NCBI GenBank assembly: GCA_036346255.1
Contig: CM070622.1
Coordinates: 24,640,751 to 24,704,750, forward strand
Source: Ampelocalamus luodianensis
Taxonomy: Eukaryota; Streptophyta; Magnoliopsida; Poales; Poaceae
DNA length: 64,000 nucleotides
Direction: 5' to 3'
In this document: piece after piece, positions 34,603 to 47,695 of the stretch
Numbering within the stretch: the first letter of the stretch is position 1
Layout: each line of letters begins with the position of its first letter
The notes under the pieces: model-generated
What the model was told of the DNA's origin: nothing
The model's database searches: none
Seen by the model: the letters and a program-made list of their open reading frames with translations, nothing else
Position numbers and translations under genes: made by a program

Positions 34603-35650
34603 GATATGTAAGTCCATGCTCTGGGAGGGGACTTCCTTCGTCCACATGATTTAGTTATAACTCCTGACCCCGGACATGCTTGTTGTAATTAATTTATTCA
34701 TAATTAATTAGTCATAATTAATTAATTTATAAATAATTAATTAGTCACAGTTAAATATTCTTAATTAATTAGTCAAAGTTAATTTAGTCGTAATTAATTT
34801 AGTTGTAATTAATTCGTCAAGTTAGTTAGTTCAAATAAATTAGTCGTAATTATTAATTCTAAATTAATAATTAATTATGATTAAATTAATAATACAACCT
34901 GATTTCACGCGCTCTGATTTTAGCTCACAACTAATTTATGGTGCATATGATAATATACGCATGATTTCATGTGACAATATTTTTTTGGTACGTGCGATAA
35001 TACATAGAAAGTCAGTCATACAAAAAAAAGGTCTGATTTCATGCGCCCCGTTTGAAATGCGAGTTTTTGGCTTTTCTGAAATGTTAATTTGTTAGTCTAG
35101 ACTGTTAAGGATTACGGCATGTTGTTAAGTAGGCACCGATTAGGTATCTTGACATGTCTAATCCACCTAATCTCGTCGCAAAAAAAAAAAAAACACAAGC
35201 AAGTTTTGCATGTTCGACATTACTTAAAGCCACAACAACCCAATACATATTGTAGAAGCAATTCACCGTTCTTTACTATACACAATCAAATAAACATATC
35301 ACACTATTTATTCTGTATTTTCCTACCTCTAAAAAAAACTACCCTTCGGTAATCTTATGTACAAATTTAACATAATAAGTGCAAAATAAAAAACTACTGA
35401 ATTTAAGAAAAAACCAGTAATCCTTATGACTAATTAACTACTACTAATTATATACGACTAATTTATTTGGACTAACTAATTGCGACTAATTAATTGCGAC
35501 TAAATTAAGAATATTTATCTATGACTAATTAATTATAATTAAATAATTATGACGAATTAATTACAATATGGTTCGTTTGGGCTAGGGTTACAACTAAATC
35601 GTGTGGACGGCAGAAGTCCTCTCCTCTAGAGCATAGACTTGACACATATG
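34603..35650. mobile_element. Foldback/MITE-like element with long imperfect terminal inverted repeats
   Basis: The left arm (about 34603-34690, starting gatatgtaagtccatgctct) and right arm (about 35560-35650, ending agagcatagacttgacacat) are inverted copies about 85 bp long with scattered mismatches and indels. Both arms run into AT-rich blocks of repeated taattaattag words (34685-34880 and 35430-35560). The centre has no coding capacity and a 14-base A run near 35180. No clear target duplication was found, so the superfamily is open. Confidence 0.6.
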
Positions 35651-35898
35651 GCCTACCAGTGAGCTCGTAGTGCTATTTTTGACTTTGATCTTTGAAGGAG
35701 GCTAGATTTACTAATTAATTATAATTAATTAATTATGACGAATTAATTACAATATGGTTCTTTTGGGCTAGGGTTACAACTAAATCGTGTGGACGGCAGA
35801 AGTCCTCTCCTCTAGAGCATAGACTTGACACATATGGCCTGCCAGTGAGCTCGTAGTGCTATTTTTGACTTTGATCTTTGAAGGAGGTTAGATTTACT
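35526..35898 (+). repeat. Tandem duplication, 2 units of 186 bp, spanning the right arm of the foldback element
   Basis: The segment from aattatgacgaattaattac through gctagggttacaac, gagcatagacttgac and ctttgatctttgaaggagg occurs twice with an offset of 186 bp and only a few differences. Confidence 0.85.
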
Positions 35899-38800
35899 AT
35901 TTCGCATGCAAACTCGCTAAAAAAAAAAAAAAAAGGCATGGAGCACCGGCGACGAGGGCTACTGTTTTGGGTCGCGTGGCTTTCACTTAACGGGCTGCTT
36001 CGTGGGGAGTCGACAAGCTGCTGCTGGGCTTACAGGTCCAGCGTAAATTGCATGGCCTGATCTGTAAAGCTCCTCGCTCAGAAATATCAGCGCATTTCTG
36101 GATGCCGACTTCATCTATGACATGCCAACTCGTTCAGCAACTTCAGAGTTTACATGCACAAAAACAAAGCATGATCTAAATCCCGTTTCTCATCTTGGCC
36201 TCGCCAGCTTCACATGCACAAAAACAAACCATCTTCACAGGGGTTAGATATTTAAGAAACAGCTGGTCTATACTAATCACAGCTGGTCTATACTAATCCA
36301 TCTCCTTCCCTGCTGTTCGTGTTCAGGTTCACTTTCTTCCTGCAACCAAGATGGGAGTCTAATATAAGCAGTGAGCAAGGACGACTCCTACTTACAGTCT
36401 ACAGATATATAATCCACCTACGCAGAAGTCCACACGTGGTGGTGCTGCTCGCCCTTTTTTTTAATTTGGCCCCGTACTACGACTTTAATTCTAAAAATAA
36501 CGCCTATGACATCAAATTTGCGAATCTGACCCCTGCTCAGCGCAGAATCATCAGACGCTGACATGTGAGCACATCAGGGGCGCGGAAAGTCGGTGGCCAA
36601 CACAGCAGGCCAGCGGGCGCGGAACCAAGTGGCCCAGCTGCCTTCTGCTCTCCCCCTAGCGCAGCATGCATGCATGCAATTCTCCCGCCATTAATGCTGC
36701 CATTAATGCCTAATGCAATGCAAATCTGGGCTAATGCAATGCAAATTTCTCCCGTGAGTTGCCGCGCCACGCCGCTTGGTTCCGGGCGTTCCGCTCCCGC
36801 CTGGCTTGCTGCACTAGCCACCGGCTTTCCACGTCCCCCGAGCGCGCGGGATGTTCACGTTTGGTAATTTCGTGCGAAGGCTATTTTTGGAATTAAAATA
36901 TCAGCATGGCGTCAGATTAAAAAAAAATCGCCCTTGCACAGCACAGGCCTGCGAGATACAAGGAAGTCGCGGAACAAAAGAACCACACAAGACTCAAGAG
37001 GTGGACATAGGCGATATATTCCTCCTCATCTTTACGAAAAAACAAAAGCGCACGATTCCTCCCTCCAGCTTTGTCAGCATCACTTTCCCTTATTCGTTCT
37101 TGCGGGATCGCGTGCCTGCCTGCGCAAACGATAATGTCAAGAGCTCGGAGAGAGAAAGAGAAAGCATACGATTCCAAGCACGTAACAAGTAACAACTGAA
37201 TGTAATCTGATCTCTGCGCAAAGATAAAGTTCTCCCCCCTCTCTCCCTTTCATTGGATTCAGCACAAAAGATAAAGCTATGGCCAGAAAGAGTTTATTCC
37301 ATGTTCTAATGCGTAGTAGTTTTAGTTTATGCTCCTGATGATCGGCTATCATTGTTCACAATTCCCAGCCAATGCTCGAGGAATCGGACAGCAATTTGGA
37401 GGAACAGATATGCACCAGCAGGCCACACTTGAACAGGAACCAAGGTACAGAAAATATCATATCACGAGGACTAATAGCTTGTCTTAATAAGTGAACAGAG
37501 GACACTTGAAATTGGTAAGTACAGGGATTCCCTGAACAACTTTGGAGGACTGGTTTATCCACATAATAGCAGCAAGCAAACCATAAAAATAACAAGCTAT
37601 AAAGAACAACAAGGATACTATCGTGGACCACTCATATTAATTACTTTTGAAACAACAAGCTTGTCAAGCTTTTCTTTTTGAGAAGGTCCTACAGTATCAT
37701 ATTGCAATTGGTTTTATTTGATTTACCGTACCAATGATTTCGAAAATTTTCCTTCCCCTCGAAAAAAATATGAAAACTTGAGATGCGTCCTGCACTTGTG
37801 ACTCAACAGCATAGCCTGAACATTAACTGGATTGCAGAACATATCAAATGGGTGGGATGACTACATGTTAAATGTTATAGGACCTCCCTAATCATAGAGG
37901 AAGAACTCTAAGTTATTGGTTTGTAGTTTGTACCAACTATTGCATATAACTTTGACTTTATGCAACTTAAAATTACTATCTAAAATTAAACTTACAGGCA
38001 GTTTTTATCAAAGCATGGGGGGAGTGGGGACAAATGATGGAAGTAGGACTGTAAGAGAAATAGTCTGTTGTACAAGCTCGTATGTAAAGGAAAAGCAACA
38101 TAGAGCACCTTATGTCAATTTTAAGCTCATACTTTCTGCACCTTATGTAGAACAGGTAGGAATCAAACTCAGAAGACTGCTTCATACACATGCACAGCCT
38201 ATTATATTCGCCCATCCGCTTTCCTTTTGCCTGATAGCTGAACAAGTACAAAACTTACCAGAGGAGACAAAAGGGAACCATATGCTTATTCCATTATTCC
38301 ATGCTTTGCTTTTGTGCAGTCCCAAGAAAGGCATCACTAATAGAATGAGTTCCTTCTTTGCTTTAATTGTATGCAAACCTTTATCCAATTCTTCTTCTGG
38401 ATGCATTTGGTCAAAAAGGAATTTTAAAACTTTGCTCTCATAAGAAACGATAAAATATTCCTTAGTCAACTTTATATCATGCTTGAATTCGATGAACATA
38501 TACAACATGCAATAGAATATGTGATTGCAGAACATAGGGAATCCTAATCAATGCCGGCCAACAGCAAATGTTGCCCTTTCATTTCGCAATGTAAGTGCAG
38601 TGGAGAGCGGAATTAGTTCTAAACCAGCAAGATGAAATCCAGGAATCTAATAAAGACAGTACTACAGACCACAGCCCAAAAGTTCTCCACAGAACAAGGT
38701 TCCCACTTTTATCTGTAAGACCAATAAATAACATGACTGTGTCTAATTTCCCCCCTTCATGTGTGCCAAGTTAAAGCAATATAAACCATATTTTTTTTTT

Positions 38801-39322
38801 AGATAAGGGAAGAGAAAACCTCTCCCAGCTTGCTAGTGCAGAATCAGTATGCAAGAGTGTTCTTGGAATTGACAAATAAAAAGATTGGTGTGCATAGGGT
38901 CCACAGGTACCTAAAGGAATAAGGATAATATATCTTTTCAGTTGCTGCAAAGATTAGGCAGGCTTGAGTGTTTGTTCCAACGATTCGAAATTCTCTCCTC
39001 ACTTGCCTGCCTTATAAGACCAGTCTCTGCATAAGATCTTGACATGAGTAGTCGTAGTTAGTTAGAAGAGATAAAAGGTCATCTCACGCCCAAACGATAG
39101 AACTTCAACGTACGATGAACAACCCTTGATTGCCAGATATAGTGGGCTGACAAAACTGCAACAGACAGTTCCTGGCAGGATTGGGCAGTCTACAAGCAGA
39201 CATCGGTACATAGCAGGAAGTGAAAGAGGTATGAGATGTGTCATGCATGAAGTTTGGTTTGCTCAAACAAAGAAAAGAAGATCTCTTGTCATAGATCCTA
39301 ACCTGAGATATATTCATGTCAG
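35899..39322. other. Intergenic and presumed upstream region of the MYB-CC gene
   Basis: No coding sequence is recognised. Small features: an A run at about 35920, a 20-bp direct repeat agctggtctatactaatc (36260-36299), a GC-rich patch at 36540-36850, and a T run at about 38790. Part of 38900-39322 may be 5' UTR of the MYB-CC gene, perhaps with an intron, but no start site can be fixed. Open frames at 37916-38443 plus and 38182-38535 minus have no family signature. Confidence 0.45.
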
Positions 39323-41739
39323 ATGTATCATCATCAACAACAGCTCCAGAGCCACAGCCAATTCCTGTCTTCGAGGCAGACTATCCCTCCAGAGAGGCAC
39401 TTGCTTTTGCAAGGAGGAACTATTCCAGCAGAGTCGGGGCTTGTACTCTCGACTGATGCTAAGCCTAGGTTAAAATGGACCCCTGAGCTACATGATCGTT
39501 TTGTGGAGGCAGTGAATCAACTTGGCGGACCAGATAGTAAGTATGCGATGAAATATTTTGGTCATAGAAGCAAGTACATGACAATTAACATCTAAATAAT
39601 TCAAAATCTTGCAGAGGCTACCCCGAAAACAATCATGAGGTTCATGGCTGTCCCAGGACTAACACTATATCATCTTAAGAGTCATCTCCAGGTATATATG
39701 GAATTTCTAGTATCACAGTCTTTCCTCTCTCTCTTTTTTTTGGAAATATCACAGTTTTTCCTTATACATGTCTTCAAGCAAGATACTAAATTGTTTTGTC
39801 TTTTACCATAGAAATATAGACTAAGCAAAAATCTACATGCTCAAGCCAATGTCGGAAATGCAAGAAATGGTAAGTATAGCGTTCTCAAGTTATCAGCCTA
39901 CCATTAAGCTTAATACTGAACTTCCTTTCATTCGGCAGCGGTAGACTGCGCCATAACGGCAGAGAAACCATCTGAAGGAAATGGATCACCAGTCAGCCAC
40001 TTAAACCTTGGAACCCAGACAAACAAGTAAGAGATGAAGTAAATGTTTGCTTCAGCATGTTTACAGAAGGTAACATAGTTTGGTATTTTATCAGATCTAT
40101 GCACATAGGTGAAGCCCTTCAGATGCAAATTGAAGTGCAACGACGGTTACATGAGCAACTAGAGGTACAGACCAAGCAATTTACATCCCTTTGAACAAAC
40201 ATAATTTTATATTTTCTTGACTAAGGCATTTCAAGGGGTGCCAATCTGCAGTAGGTTGAATTTTATGGCTGACTATCTAATGAATGTTTGTCAAATAAAT
40301 TTCCCCGAGAATATACACTAGAGAGGGAAAATTAGCTACAAGGGTATCATTCACTGATTGAAGGTTCATATTATTATGGATATACATAATTACACACAAA
40401 TCATCCAATTCAAAAATAGAGTATCATGAACCAAGACCAACTTAAACTATGCTTACCATCATAGATAATTTTACAAGTAAACTTAATGGCTATGCTATGG
40501 TCATGTTTACTTTGAATTCTATTACAACTAAATCAGGCACCAACTTCATCTTTCTCCTGTATGGCTGTATGATTTCTTCTTTATTGATAGCTCCACTTTA
40601 TCCACTGCTTAAAATGATGTGCTATTTGTCAGTGCGTGACTTCTATGCATGAGATAAAAGAAGGCCAAAAAGCTAAGAGTCCTCCCACCATATTGTCTAG
40701 GGAGAGAGACAGTCTCGAAGTGTATGTGAATCTTTGTTTTGCCATTACTCAAAACCTGTAATAATTATCACCTCCAACCTAAGTTAAAATTAATGTTAAA
40801 TACATCATCGGATAATTCGAGGTTAAATTCGTAGTAAGATATTTAAGAACATCAAGATTTGCTTCTATTCGTATGTAGAGTAAACGAGTAATAAAAACGC
40901 ATGTAAAAAAGATTGAACCTAAGAAAAGTATAGAAAAATATCCGATCAGGTGTAAATCCTTAAGGTTACTCTTTTTGTATCTCCTGTAGTGAAAATATTG
41001 GAGCCTATGCTGCTTTGTGCTGCTTGTACATGATTTTGCTATGCAAAATAATACATAGCTCAGGTAGGAGTTCACCACTACTGTAATTTCACCTCAAGAA
41101 AAGAAATGAAAGGTGCAATGTTCAAATAATGATGACCTGATATCTTACACGTAATGAACTAATGATCCCTTTCAACAGGTACAAAGACACTTGCAACTCC
41201 GAATTGAAGCACAAGGAAAGTACCTACAATCGGTGCTGGAAAAGGCGCAGGAGACACTCGCAAAGCAGAATGCAGGCTCGGTTGGCCTAGAAACTGCAAA
41301 GATGCAATTGTCAGAATTGGTCTCAAAAGTGTCAACAGAGTGCCTTCACAATGCTTTTACAGGCTTTATGGAGATTGAAGGTTCACCAATGCTACAAGGG
41401 CACACCATGCAACTTGGTGATGGATCAGTTGATAGCTGCTTAACTGCATGCGAGGGCTCACAAAAAGATCAGGATATCCTATCGATTAGCCTTTCTGCTC
41501 AAAAAGGAAAGGAGATTGGAGGCATGGCATTCGATCCGCAAGTGAACGAAAGAGGAAGCGAGTATTTATTTCTCGACAAGCTAAGCAGAAGGCCTCCAAA
41601 TCACCAAGAAAGACGCAATAGGAGAGACGGCTTTAGCATGTCATGCCAGGCAACAAAATTGGATCTAAACATTAACGACACAAACGACGGGCCTCAACAT
41701 TGCAAAAAAATTGATTTAAATGGGTTCAGCTGGGTCTAG
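39323..41739 (+). CDS. MYB-CC (GARP/PHR1-like) transcription factor, 6 coding exons, 355 aa
   Basis: The coding exons are 39323-39536, 39615-39691, 39812-39869, 39939-40026, 40095-40164 and 41179-41739. All introns are GT-AG and the reading phase is kept throughout. The start is ATG 39323 (MYHHQQQLQSHSQFLSS). A single MYB-like domain spans about residues 47-101, from KPRLKWTPELHDRF to the GARP motif LTLYHLKSHLQKYRL. The MYB-CC coiled coil follows (about 150-195) with RRLHEQLE/VQRHLQLRIEAQGKYL. Exon order and motifs match the PHR1-like group, closest in memory to Arabidopsis PHL2/PHL3 (UNE16). These proteins bind DNA as dimers and several act in phosphate-starvation signalling. A role for this gene is inference. 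The C-terminus has LDLNI and DLNGFSW words (possible EAR-type motif). A copia element begins within about 0.45-0.75 kb downstream. Confidence 0.93.
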
Positions 41740-42178
41740 AAAATACGCAAGAGCGCCAAGTCCATAGCAGCGAGAACAAATGAAACGGTATGATTCTTCC
41801 TATGATCAAAGATATTGCCATGTCTTCCATTGTAAGACCTTATGTGATGCTCGGACCATCTGCGCTGTCAGCCATCGCAAGTAACTGAAATAAGCGATGG
41901 AATTGACAGTAAGATGCTTCTTGCGGGCCACAGAGACAGTATTTGAGAACTCGGTGTTCTCCTTTATTATATATGCTTTATTGTGATTCTGTACCATAGA
42001 AATACAACGAATTTTGTTGCAATCCCTACGCCAACTAATGATTAGTATTGGATTCGCTATGCCAAGGAACTTATCTCCTGCTTATTTTTTCCCCATCAGC
42101 AATGCGTCATGCCTATGTTAGACTTCAACGTATTGTCTCAAGCTTCATAGTTCTGATGTGTATTGTCTCAAGATTTTC
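41740..42178. other. 3' flank of the MYB-CC gene
   Basis: Probable 3' UTR and short spacer before the copia LTR. No other gene or repeat is recognised. Confidence 0.5.
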
Positions 42179-42505
42179 TGAAGTTCAGACCGAAAACGCA
42201 ATTTCAATTGTCGAACAACGAACAGTAGCAGAACCAACAGAACGAAAACAGAGGAATTTCTGGTGCAAGTCGGCGCACCTTTTCTCAGTTTTTCTCTTCA
42301 ATTTATACTCAATATTACAACCTAGAGAGACAAATACTACTACCGAATTTAACTGGAATACGAAGAACAACCGAATCGGTTTACATCTGAAATCCGACAC
42401 TACCTCTGAACCCGAGTCAGAAAGACTCGAAAACTGACACTTCTAAAAACTTTCTACAACTCAATTAAGACTTGAAAACTTCAATTGAAGGATTAAACTC
42501 CAACA
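42179..42505 (-). repeat. 3' LTR of the right copia (left edge approximate)
   Basis: On the minus strand it starts TGTTGGAGTTTAATCC at 42505, right after the tract ATTGGGGGGAGTA. A TATAAAT word lies at 42301-42307. The inner end is uncertain. The proposed CA end at 42179 gives about 327 bp. Confidence 0.55.
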
Positions 42506-42518
42506 TACTCCCCCCAAT

Positions 42519-43845
42519 CCTGACTTGTATCAGTAATAACTTGAACACCAATCAAATCGCACATTTTCTGAAAATTCACTCGTGGCAATGCTTGTGTTAA
42601 AATATCGGCCTTCTGATCCACGGTTGCTATGTGCTGAACATTGACAAGTCCTTCTTCAATACATTCTCTTATGAAATGAAATCTTGTATCAATATGTTTG
42701 CTTCTCCCATGAAAAACTAGATTTTTCATTAACGCCAATGCTGACTTGTTATCAACATTCAACAGAAATGGTCCGTCATCTTTTCCACTCAACTCATGAA
42801 GCAATCTTTTCAACCAAATTCCTTGACAAGCTGCTGAAGTTGCTGCCATGAATTCGGCTTCACAACTGGAAAGAGCTACGGTTTTTTGCTTCTGAGAACA
42901 CTAAGTCACAATGTTTCCAAACAGATAGAACGTCGTTCCAGTTGTACTTTTCCTGTCATCATGATCTCCTGCTAGATTACTATCACTGTATCCAACTAGC
43001 AGAGGCATCTTTTCTCTCCTGTGATACACAATACCATGATTGATGGTACCAGCCACATATCTCAGTATATGTTTCAGCGCTTGCTCATGTGTTTTAGTTG
43101 GTTTTTCCATAAACCTACTTAAAACTCCTACTGAGTAATTGAGATCTGACCTGGTATGCAGCAAATATCGCAGACAACCAATTAGGCATCTGTATTTTGA
43201 AGCATCAACTGGATCTGAACTGTCATCCTTCTCCAGTTTGATTTTGGGTTCCATTGGATATTTGCATGAATTGCAATCTGACAACCCAGCTTTATCAACA
43301 ATCTTCTTTGCATAAGCTGACTGCTTGATTGAGATACAATGTGTTGCCTATTTTACCTCCAAACCAAGATAGAAACTAAGAAGTCCCAAATCACTCATCT
43401 CAAATTCTTTCATCATCTGATTTTTGAAAAACTGAATCTTGTCATCATCAGTACCTGTGATAATCAGATCATCAACATAGATTCCAATTATAATCAGATC
43501 AGTATCAATCCTCTTCTTATATAGGGCTTGCTCTTGCTTGCATCTTTCAAAACCAAACCTTTTCAAACTACTGTCTAGTTTATGATTCCAAGCTCTGGGA
43601 GCTTGTTTTAGTCCATACAAAGCTTTTGTCAATTTGAAAACCTTTTCTTCTTGACCTTTTACCACCAATCCCTCAGGTTGACTAACATATACCTCCTCTG
43701 TGAGGTCTTCATTTAGAAATGCAGACTTTACATCCATGTGATGAACCTTCCATCCAAAATAGGCTGTAAGTGCAAGAAGAACTCTTACTATTTCAAGCCT
43801 TGTTACTGGACCAAAAACTTCCTCATAATCAATGCCTTGCTTTTG
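42519..43845 (-). pseudogene. Copia reverse transcriptase (C-terminal part) and RNase H
   Basis: RT motifs on the minus strand: DYEEVFGPVTRLEIVR, VHHMDVKSAFLNEDL, ALYGLKQAPRAW and the catalytic YVDDLIITGTDDD (about 43470). RNase H motifs: GYSDSNLAGDHDDRKSTTG and, further on, VDNKSALALMKNLVFHGRSK. Stops interrupt at about 43345 and 42901. The frame is otherwise well kept, which suggests a fairly recent insertion of the copia itself. Confidence 0.9.
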
Positions 43846-45871
43846 TGTGGATATCACGGGGATATGCTCATGATCTTAGGATGATGTGACAATTGTCAAT
43901 GACGTTGAAGGTTTGCGAAAACACGCGTTTTCGGCAAAGATCAAGTTCTGTCAGGCCTCAGGCGGTCAGGCCGGTCGTGCCTCAAGTGGTTTATCGGGTG
44001 AACTTGCTGGCGGTCCGACCGGTCAGGGCGGCGGTCAGATCGGCCAGTGTGGCGGTCTGACCGGCTACCGTTGAGCGGTCAGACCGGCCATGAAAGTAGT
44101 TTTGGAGTTTGAGGCTGGACCAAAAATAGAAGGTGTAGGCAAGAGAGGAGGTTCTACTGCTCTTGGTCCCATAATTTTTGGAGTCTCCAGGCAAAAGTTC
44201 TATTCGTTTGAAATTTCCAAAGAGTTTGCGGATTTCAGAGTTGGGATTTTGGCTAAGTCCCTTGGTGGCGGTCAGACCGGCCATCTGTTGGCGGGCGATC
44301 GGAGAGCGATCCGACCGCCATGCCAAGGTCCGACCGGTTTTGACTTAAGTTGCTGGCCTTCTTGGCAGCGATGTGTTGGTTGTTAGGTCAATCTCATGGG
44401 TGTCAACGCATATGTGTTGCATGATGCATGTTTTGACTAACGTGGGTCAAATTGTGAAGAACTTGTTTCCGGATTCGATTTGCTTGTCTATTGTTGTGCA
44501 GGTTGCTTGGTGGTCAACGACAGTCAACGGCGAGGATGATTGGGACTAGGCTTGGAGAGCTGAGGTTCAGAACGATTGACGATGCCGGGTGAAGTCAATG
44601 AACTCAAACATGGTGCAGAATGGACCAGGGTGACCAAACGGGCAGTTCGGTGCGACTGGTTGGATCAAGCGGCGCGGGGGTCGGTGCAAGTGCCATGGTG
44701 TTTTCGGTGGGAGCCGGATGGGAGAGACTTGCCGACATGATGAGAGCCGTTGGATCAACCTACACGTGGCAGAGCATGCGACTGCTTCGCGAAGATTGGA
44801 CTCGGTCTTTGAAGAAGGGCCGAGAAGGGGTATTTTGGTAATCTTACCTAATACCGCCTTGGTGACCTTTTGCCAACCCGCGGCGCAAGACAGTGCGTGG
44901 AGAAGCGGATTAGGTCAAGAGGAGATGAAGACGACGCTTTAAAATGCGTGCGTATGTGACCCGTTTGTGTTGGGCCTTAATGGGAGCCCATTAGGGAAAC
45001 TCTTCTAGAAGGTCTAGGCCTCCACTATAAATAGAGGAGGGAGGTGGCTGCACCCCCTTAACCCTTTCATGTGTTTGAAACCCTAGTTTGCTTAGGGAGA
45101 GGATTAGTGGAGGTTAGGGTTCTAGAGAGTTGGATTTGATTTCGTGCTCATATATTGAGTCTTTGTCCTCCATTGATGGAGTGACTGTAAACCAATACCA
45201 TATCAAATCAATCCAAAAAAAGTTCTCTCAAAGATGAGTTCATTTGCTTTCTTTCTCTCTATTTGGTGATTTTGAGTCTTTCTTTGATCCGCGAGTTTTT
45301 GGTTGGTTTCTTGCTGTGATCTAACTTGCTGCAACATGTGGGAACCCATCTAGGGTCATCTTGATCATCAATCATCCACGAGCAAGTCTCTAGATCATAT
45401 TTCGATTTTTGCTCGGTTTTGGAGCACACTCCGTTCAAACTGAAAAAGATAGGAACTTTGGCAAGGATCTTCACGATCGTCGCATGGAATAGGTTCCTGA
45501 TATCCTTAGAAAGGTGTGTTCTAAGTTTCGTGAAGTTTGGAGTTACGAATCAAAAGTTACATCAATTTTTGTTTTCGTTTTTCAGGCTATTTACTATTCA
45601 TCATGCGATTTTCTTTGTTTCTGGTCGACCGCTCATCGCTCACTGGTCCGACCACCGTAATGCTTTCATTAGGCTGATTCTTGAGTTTTTGTTGCTTTTG
45701 CTTCGGGGTTTTGATTGGATTCAATACAAATCTTCCGCTGTGCTTGATTGATTGATTGATCTTCATAGCTTTCATAACTATTGGAGTGAGATTCGTATTG
45801 AATTTGATTTGGGAGAAAAATAGTTTGTGCTCCTATTCACCCCCCCCTCTAGTCGCCTTTTCGGTCCAACA
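43846..45871 (+). mobile_element. Solo LTR, 2026 bp, SIRE-like copia type, TSD TTTTG
   Basis: TTTTG (43841-43845 and 45872-45876) flanks a TGTGGATATC...GGTCCAACA element inserted in the copia RT. A plus-strand TATAAATA (45026-45033) and the end words cctattcacccccc...ctctagtcgcc resemble 3' ends of SIRE/Maximus-type LTRs in grasses. No primer site, pol or second LTR copy is inside. GGTCAGACCGGCC-type words recur at about 43960-44100 and 44270-44340. Confidence 0.8.
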
Positions 45872-45876
45872 TTTTG

Positions 45877-46325
45877 AACATATCCCTTTGCAACAAGTCT
45901 TGCTTTGTACCGCACAACATTACCTTTAGGATCTCTTTTCAGTTTATAAATCCACTTCAAGCCAATAGGTTTATGTCCCTTTGGAAGAGTTGTTAACTCC
46001 TAGGTGCCATTTTTCTCAATAGCTTCTAACTCATGTTTCATTGCCTCTTTCTAGTGCTCTCCCATAGATGCTTCATGATAATTAGCAGGTTCTGCATCAT
46101 CATTGACATACAATGCTTCCATACTTTCAACTGGTTAAGTATGCTCATATATGTCTCCAAGACTTCTATATTTTGATGGCATGCTCTTAGGAGTAAATTA
46201 TGTCTGGCTCTCTGTTGTTTCATCTTCTGTCAAATCATTGAGTGGTAATGATGCATCCTGGCTTTGAGATTGTGATACTAGGAAAGATGGAGCTACAGTA
46301 GTGGCAGGAGAATCATTGTCATCTT
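45877..46325 (-). pseudogene. Copia reverse transcriptase, N-terminal part
   Basis: On the minus strand it reads PANYHEAS, AIEKNGT, ELTTLPKGHKPIGLKWIYKL and DPKGNVVRYKARLVAKGYV, the usual start of a copia RT. The frame rejoins the downstream part across the solo LTR. Stops are present near 46000, 46135 and 46200. Confidence 0.85.
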
Positions 46326-46449
46326 TGTTAAGGATATAAGGGTATTATTGGTATTTCCCATTGTATTAGGGTTTAGACTTGTGTCTCTTTTTACCCTATA
46401 TATATTTCCCATTGGGTCTCTGAATACATATACGCAATATTCATAACAT

Positions 46450-46461
46450 GGTATCAGAGCA
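46450..46461 (+). other. tRNA-Met primer-binding site
   Basis: TGGTATCAGAGC immediately after the 124-bp LTR, the standard copia/TRIM primer site. Confidence 0.9.
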
Positions 46462-47539
46462 AATGTTAGGGTTACTGTAGCCACCGCCGCCGCCGCCACT
46501 ACTCGTCCTTCGCTGCTGCTGCCCCCGGGAGGACTGATCTTCACTCCTGGGGGTGGCTTTCTTCTAGCCTAGTGCTCTTGCAGCTCTGCATCGGCCGTTG
46601 CTGCCTCATCTTCCAGCATCTTCCTCCACGCCGACCACATCCCCATGGCCCTGATGGCTTTCCTTGCTGACCCTGACCTCCGCTTCGTCGGCATCAACTT
46701 ACGCGGCCTCGAGCTCCCCCACCGGACCCGACGTCGCCAGAGCCCTTCTCGACCAGATCCGGTTGGATTTGGACGGATCCGGCTGCTGCCGGCCTTGGAT
46801 TCGAGTCGTCTCCGCCGGATTTGGGAGCCTCGCCGCGCGGACCAGCGTCCTCTCCTGCCGCTGGCGTCGCCTTTGGACTCTCCTCCCGGATCGCCGCCCG
46901 AGTTCACCGCGGGGGACGCCCCTGCATCGTCTTGCGCCAGAGCCGCATCTCTCCTCGACGACCACATCAAGCTGCTCGGCGCTGGCGGTACGTCACCCTC
47001 ACCCCGGACCGCCTCTGCTCCGGTTGGATTCGGCTGCCCCTCTCGGGCGCCGTCCTGGCGCCTGTGCCTCATGGCACTCTCGTGGCCACTTCTTGTGTGG
47101 CTTCTCCGCCAGCGGCTTGTCCCCTTGATCCGACACGGTGCTGCTGGTGCTAGGAGGGAGGGTCGTATTAAGATGAAGAGTGGGTCTTCTGTTGTCGGTG
47201 GAGTGAGTCCAATGGCAGCTTTTACAGCATCATTTATTGGGCTGCCGATGGTGCTATTGATTGTGATACTACAAGCTTTATTGGTTCACTGATGTTTGCT
47301 GGTTTGATGAGGAGATGTCTTCTTCTGCTGCTAGTTATCCTTTGAGTCCTTTTTATTTGTGTTGTTTCTTTCGTTGCGTCCATCCAAGTCCGTAATCCTT
47401 TATCTTTGAGTTCGTCTAATTCACGCGAGTCCACAAATTTATTGTTAGTCATAGAAGCATAGGAATTTCTTTTGCATGGCAGTAGCTGCTGTTCTTTTCT
47501 TCGAGCCGCTGCAGATCTGCCGCCCCAAGCTTTTAATAC

Positions 47540-47695
47540 CATTGCGCTTCTTCCGCACTGCGTCTCCGGTGTACTTCTTGTGCATTGCGTCGCGCTTCTT
47601 CTGCACTGCGTCTCTGTTGTGCTTCTTGTGCATTGCGCTGCGCTTCTTCTACACTGTGCATCCGTTGCGCTTCTTGTGCACTGCGTCGCCGTTGT
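47540..47695 (+). repeat. Tandem repeat of gcgcttctt(g/c)...gcactgcgtc units
   Basis: About six half-units of 27 bp alternate gcttcttctgcactgcgtc and cttcttgtgcattgcg words inside the TRIM-like element. They make all three plus frames open in this stretch. Confidence 0.75.

Noticed and set aside
46450..46461. tRNA-Met-like sequence as a tRNA gene.
   Set aside because: Only the 12-nt complement of the tRNA 3' end is present, directly after an LTR, so it is a primer-binding site.
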